From NCBI RefSeq assembly GCF_014206875.1, contig NZ_JACIJO010000001.1, forward strand, positions 434,001 to 498,000: a stretch of 64,000 nucleotides of DNA. Direction: 5' to 3'. The notes under the pieces are model-generated. The model was not told the origin of the DNA and did not search any database. It worked only from the letters and a program-made list of their open reading frames with translations. The position numbers and the translations under genes were made by a program. The number at the start of each line of letters is the position of its first letter. Positions within the stretch are counted from its first letter, which is position 1. Origin of the DNA: Algoriphagus iocasae. Its GTDB lineage: Bacteria; Bacteroidota; Bacteroidia; Cytophagales; Cyclobacteriaceae. Shown in pieces: positions 62,058 to 64,000 of this stretch.

Positions 62058-62817
62058 CGTCTTTGGGATATGCCGCCAGACAATTTTACCGCTCTACAGA
62101 AAACCTACCTTCGAATCCGCGCTTATCTCCCAGTTACTTTTTGGAGAATGCTACCAAGTTAAAGCCATCAATCCTGACCAAAGCTGGTATAAAATTTTTC
62201 ATGAGGATATCGGCCTGGAAGGCTGGATCACTTCAAAATCCATCAAAACCATTTTACCTGCAGATTATTCAAACTTTCTGAGTCAGGATTTTCAGGTGGT
62301 AACCAGCCCAATCGCCGTGATTGAATACTTGGGCACTAATCTTTACCTACTACCTGGCAGCCGATTGCATTTTTCTGATCTTGAATTATTTAATTGGCGG
62401 GACCATATTGGTTTTACGGGTTCCACAAGGAGTCATGCAGTGAAAGCCTCCCGTGAAGAAGTACTGGAAATAGCTTTGAAATACTTAAATGCTCCCTTTC
62501 AAGCTGGAGGCAGAAGCATCTTTGGTTTAGATGAAATCAAAGGCTTTGAATTGATCTATGCCACAGCTGGGTATAGATGGAGTTTGGATAAACTGCCCGG
62601 AAAAATGATTGATCCGGAGCAGGTAATCCCCGGAGATTTGCTTATTTTCAGAGATTTAGAAAGTAAAGATTCTCAGGTTTCTATGTATCTAGGTGCTGAA
62701 GAAGTGCTGTGGATGGATGGCAAAATGAGAGTGTCAGATATCGATGAATGGGAATCAATTCAAGAGAACAATTCAAGTAAACAGGTTGTTCTCGAAGGAC
62801 AATCTATTATGAGCTGA
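62020..62817 (+). CDS. NlpC/P60-like protein lacking the catalytic residues
   Basis: A 265-residue cytoplasmic or atypically exported protein; an alternative TTG start at 62,050 would begin [10 protein letters not shown] and shorten the overlap with smpB to a few bases. The N-terminal half resembles bacterial SH3 domains ([30 protein letters not shown]). The C-terminal half resembles NlpC/P60 endopeptidases ([48 protein letters not shown]). However, after GLD comes EIKGF instead of CSGF, and the usual histidine of the HVGIYLG strand is Q219, so a cysteine peptidase activity is unlikely. No signal peptide is visible. Confidence 0.75.
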   Translation: MRKEKSSEWPLTDVFGICRQTILPLYRKPTFESALISQLLFGECYQVKAINPDQSWYKIFHEDIGLEGWITSKSIKTILPADYSNFLSQDFQVVTSPIAVIEYLGTNLYLLPGSRLHFSDLELFNWRDHIGFTGSTRSHAVKASREEVLEIALKYLNAPFQAGGRSIFGLDEIKGFELIYATAGYRWSLDKLPGKMIDPEQVIPGDLLIFRDLESKDSQVSMYLGAEEVLWMDGKMRVSDIDEWESIQENNSSKQVVLEGQSIMS

Positions 62818-62818
62818 T

Positions 62819-63328
62819 ATGGAAAAACGAGTATTGGTATTAAATTTAGATCATACACCTGTGGCAGTTGTACCTGTACAGAAAGCTATCGTTTTGGTCT
62901 TGATGGAAAAAGCCAATTGCTTGTCTACTTATGAGCTTTTAAAGATCCGGACAGTAAGCAGGAGTTTTGAATATCCAGCTGTGATTCGTCTTGTGGCCTA
63001 TAAATCCATTCCCTATAAAGGGGTTTTACTTAATAGAAATAACCTGTTCCGAAGAGATAATGGCGAGTGCCAATATTGTGGAAACAAGCGGCACTTGACC
63101 ATCGACCATGTGATTCCAAGGTCAAAAGGAGGGAAGACCAACTGGACGAATTTGGTAACTGCTTGCCATCGATGCAATGTCAACAAGGGGGATAAGTCTC
63201 CTGAGCAAGCGGGTTTAATCCTGCGAAAAGAACCTTTCAGACCTAGTTTATCCTATTTTTTAGCAGAATATGCCGAAAGGCAAGCCGCTGAATGGCTTCC
63301 TTTTTTAGCAAGCAAAGTCGTGCAGTGA
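62819..63328 (+). CDS. HNH endonuclease-domain protein
   Basis: A 169-residue protein. The HNH region is CQYCGNKRHLTIDHVIPRS followed by KGGKTNWTNLVTACHRCN, with two zinc-binding CxxC pairs (CQYC, CHRC) and the DHVxPxSxGG active-site motif. The N-terminal part is the RVLVLNLDHTPVAVVPVQKA domain typical of a housekeeping HNH family of Bacteroidota and other phyla. It may act in DNA repair; its role is not known. It follows the NlpC/P60-like gene by 1 bp. Confidence 0.88.
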   Translation: MEKRVLVLNLDHTPVAVVPVQKAIVLVLMEKANCLSTYELLKIRTVSRSFEYPAVIRLVAYKSIPYKGVLLNRNNLFRRDNGECQYCGNKRHLTIDHVIPRSKGGKTNWTNLVTACHRCNVNKGDKSPEQAGLILRKEPFRPSLSYFLAEYAERQAAEWLPFLASKVVQ

Positions 63329-63392
63329 AACTTGAATCTATCTAGCTTTTGGTCTTTGGATTTTTTGGCAAAATAATTGCCTTCAAAAGGTT

Positions 63393-63845
63393 ATGAATCT
63401 AAATTTTATCTTCACTCTATTTCTGACTTTTACCTTGGGGATATCTCAGGTACAACATCAGGAATTGATCGGTAGCTGGCAATTGGTTGATTTTGATGGA
63501 ATCAAGAAAATTAAGACCTCTCCAGAATACCTGAGTTCGAGCGCTGCATTTAGAGCTGACTTAGAGACAAAAATCCAATATAGGCTTGAAAACACAGTCT
63601 ATACTTTTATGGAAGGAGATAGCTTGGCTTACACTGATTTTGTGAATAAAGAGATTGCTTTGCGAAAAGCAAAGATCGAAATCAGTGAAGATAACCTGAT
63701 GACAATTCAAGAAGGGGAAAATGTCAAGGAGGCAAAAATTGTAGAATTTGACGGAAAAAAGTTAGTTCTTGAACCAGTTTCTACCAACGGAAAAAGTGCT
63801 GGAAAATTGGTTTTTGAAAAGATAATTGTAAAAAAAGAGAAGTAG
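63393..63845 (+). CDS. Small secreted lipocalin-like protein
   Basis: A 150-residue protein with a signal peptide (MNLNFIFTLFLTFTLGISQ). The mature part begins with LIGSWQLVDFDGIKKIKT and has AKIEISEDNLMTIQEGE, IVEFDGKKLVLEPVSTNG and KLVFEKIIVKKE, the GxW start and strand order of small lipocalin-like proteins of Bacteroidota. The ligand is unknown. It follows HNH by 65 bp, perhaps with its own promoter, and is followed by a terminator. Confidence 0.65.
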   Translation: MNLNFIFTLFLTFTLGISQVQHQELIGSWQLVDFDGIKKIKTSPEYLSSSAAFRADLETKIQYRLENTVYTFMEGDSLAYTDFVNKEIALRKAKIEISEDNLMTIQEGENVKEAKIVEFDGKKLVLEPVSTNGKSAGKLVFEKIIVKKEK

Positions 63846-63868
63846 TAATCACCCTATAAGAAAGACTA

Positions 63869-63899
63869 AACACAGCTGAGTTTCGGCTGTGTTTTTTTT
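63869..63899 (+). terminator. Terminator after the lipocalin-like gene
   Basis: Stem ACACAGC/GCTGTGT (63,870-63,876 and 63,886-63,892) with loop TGAGTTTCG followed by a run of eight T. The last 100 bp of the window show no gene start; on the minus strand a short frame ending PKIKK could be the end of another gene, which is not supported further. Confidence 0.8.
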
Positions 63900-64000
63900 G
63901 AATTGGGATTTTAGAAAGAATGATTTAAGTTTTTTGAATCTTAAGAAGTGGAGGAATTCAGCCCTTGAATAGATATGATTCCCTACTTCTTAATCTTCGG

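Overview
The window looks like chromosome of a Bacteroidota bacterium of the order Cytophagales, most like Algoriphagus or a close relative in Cyclobacteriaceae (inferred from gene content and style, not from a database search). The evidence is the PorV2/PorU2 type IX secretion genes, many beta-barrel proteins with SusC-era style signal peptides ending in AQ, LytTR and AraC regulators, CtlX, DUF2027-Smr, TamB, TTTG-type promoter context and weak Shine-Dalgarno sites.

Layout. 1-900 holds the end of a LytS-like histidine kinase and its LytTR response regulator. 970-12,900 is an accessory stretch: an SDR protein, a wrecked serine hydrolase, an outer-membrane protein, a small glycine-rich membrane protein, a Vat-type acetyltransferase, an MFS exporter, a TPR/AraC regulator, a quinone-oxidoreductase/DUF4386 pair, a second AraC regulator, an intact lipoprotein serine hydrolase and a LytTR fragment. 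Four of these genes carry the same roughly 50-bp upstream element with a CGTCC/GGACG dyad, which suggests one regulon. 12,950-15,500 holds two small secreted proteins and a tRNA-Asn locus in which a GIY-YIG gene sits between an intact tRNA-Asn and a broken copy carrying two 16-bp palindromes. 15,700-19,850 is a Tat-exported set: a Gfo/Idh/MocA oxidoreductase and a two-subunit molybdenum hydroxylase. 19,880-27,530 is mostly housekeeping and metabolism (CtlX, carbonic anhydrase, small DUF proteins, GNAT, PurB, a PaaE-like reductase).

27,536-27,843 is a MITE-like repeat. 27,860-32,200 is an ECF sigma/anti-sigma operon with two paralogous barrel proteins, followed by a DUF4097 adhesin-like protein. 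32,500-36,930 has a lipoprotein, a beta-CASP hydrolase, a large PspC protein and its PadR regulator. 37,280-43,433 is porV2-porU2. 43,500-46,200 is an AT-rich island with a SIR2-like gene and a gene I read as an undescribed ADP-ribosyltransferase, separated by a degenerate attC-like palindrome. This pair of putative NAD-using effectors is the best candidate for an undescribed (probably defence) system. 46,340-52,690 has a DedA-like protein, MetB-like enzyme, an operon of alpha-glucosidase, VanZ, Arr rifampin ADP-ribosyltransferase and DUF1330, and a MOSC protein. 52,820-60,575 is the tamB-phr-smr-CHAD-like operon, divergent with no gap from tsaD-smpB-(NlpC/P60-like)-HNH at 60,575-63,328.

No rRNA, CRISPR array, complete insertion sequence or prophage was seen.
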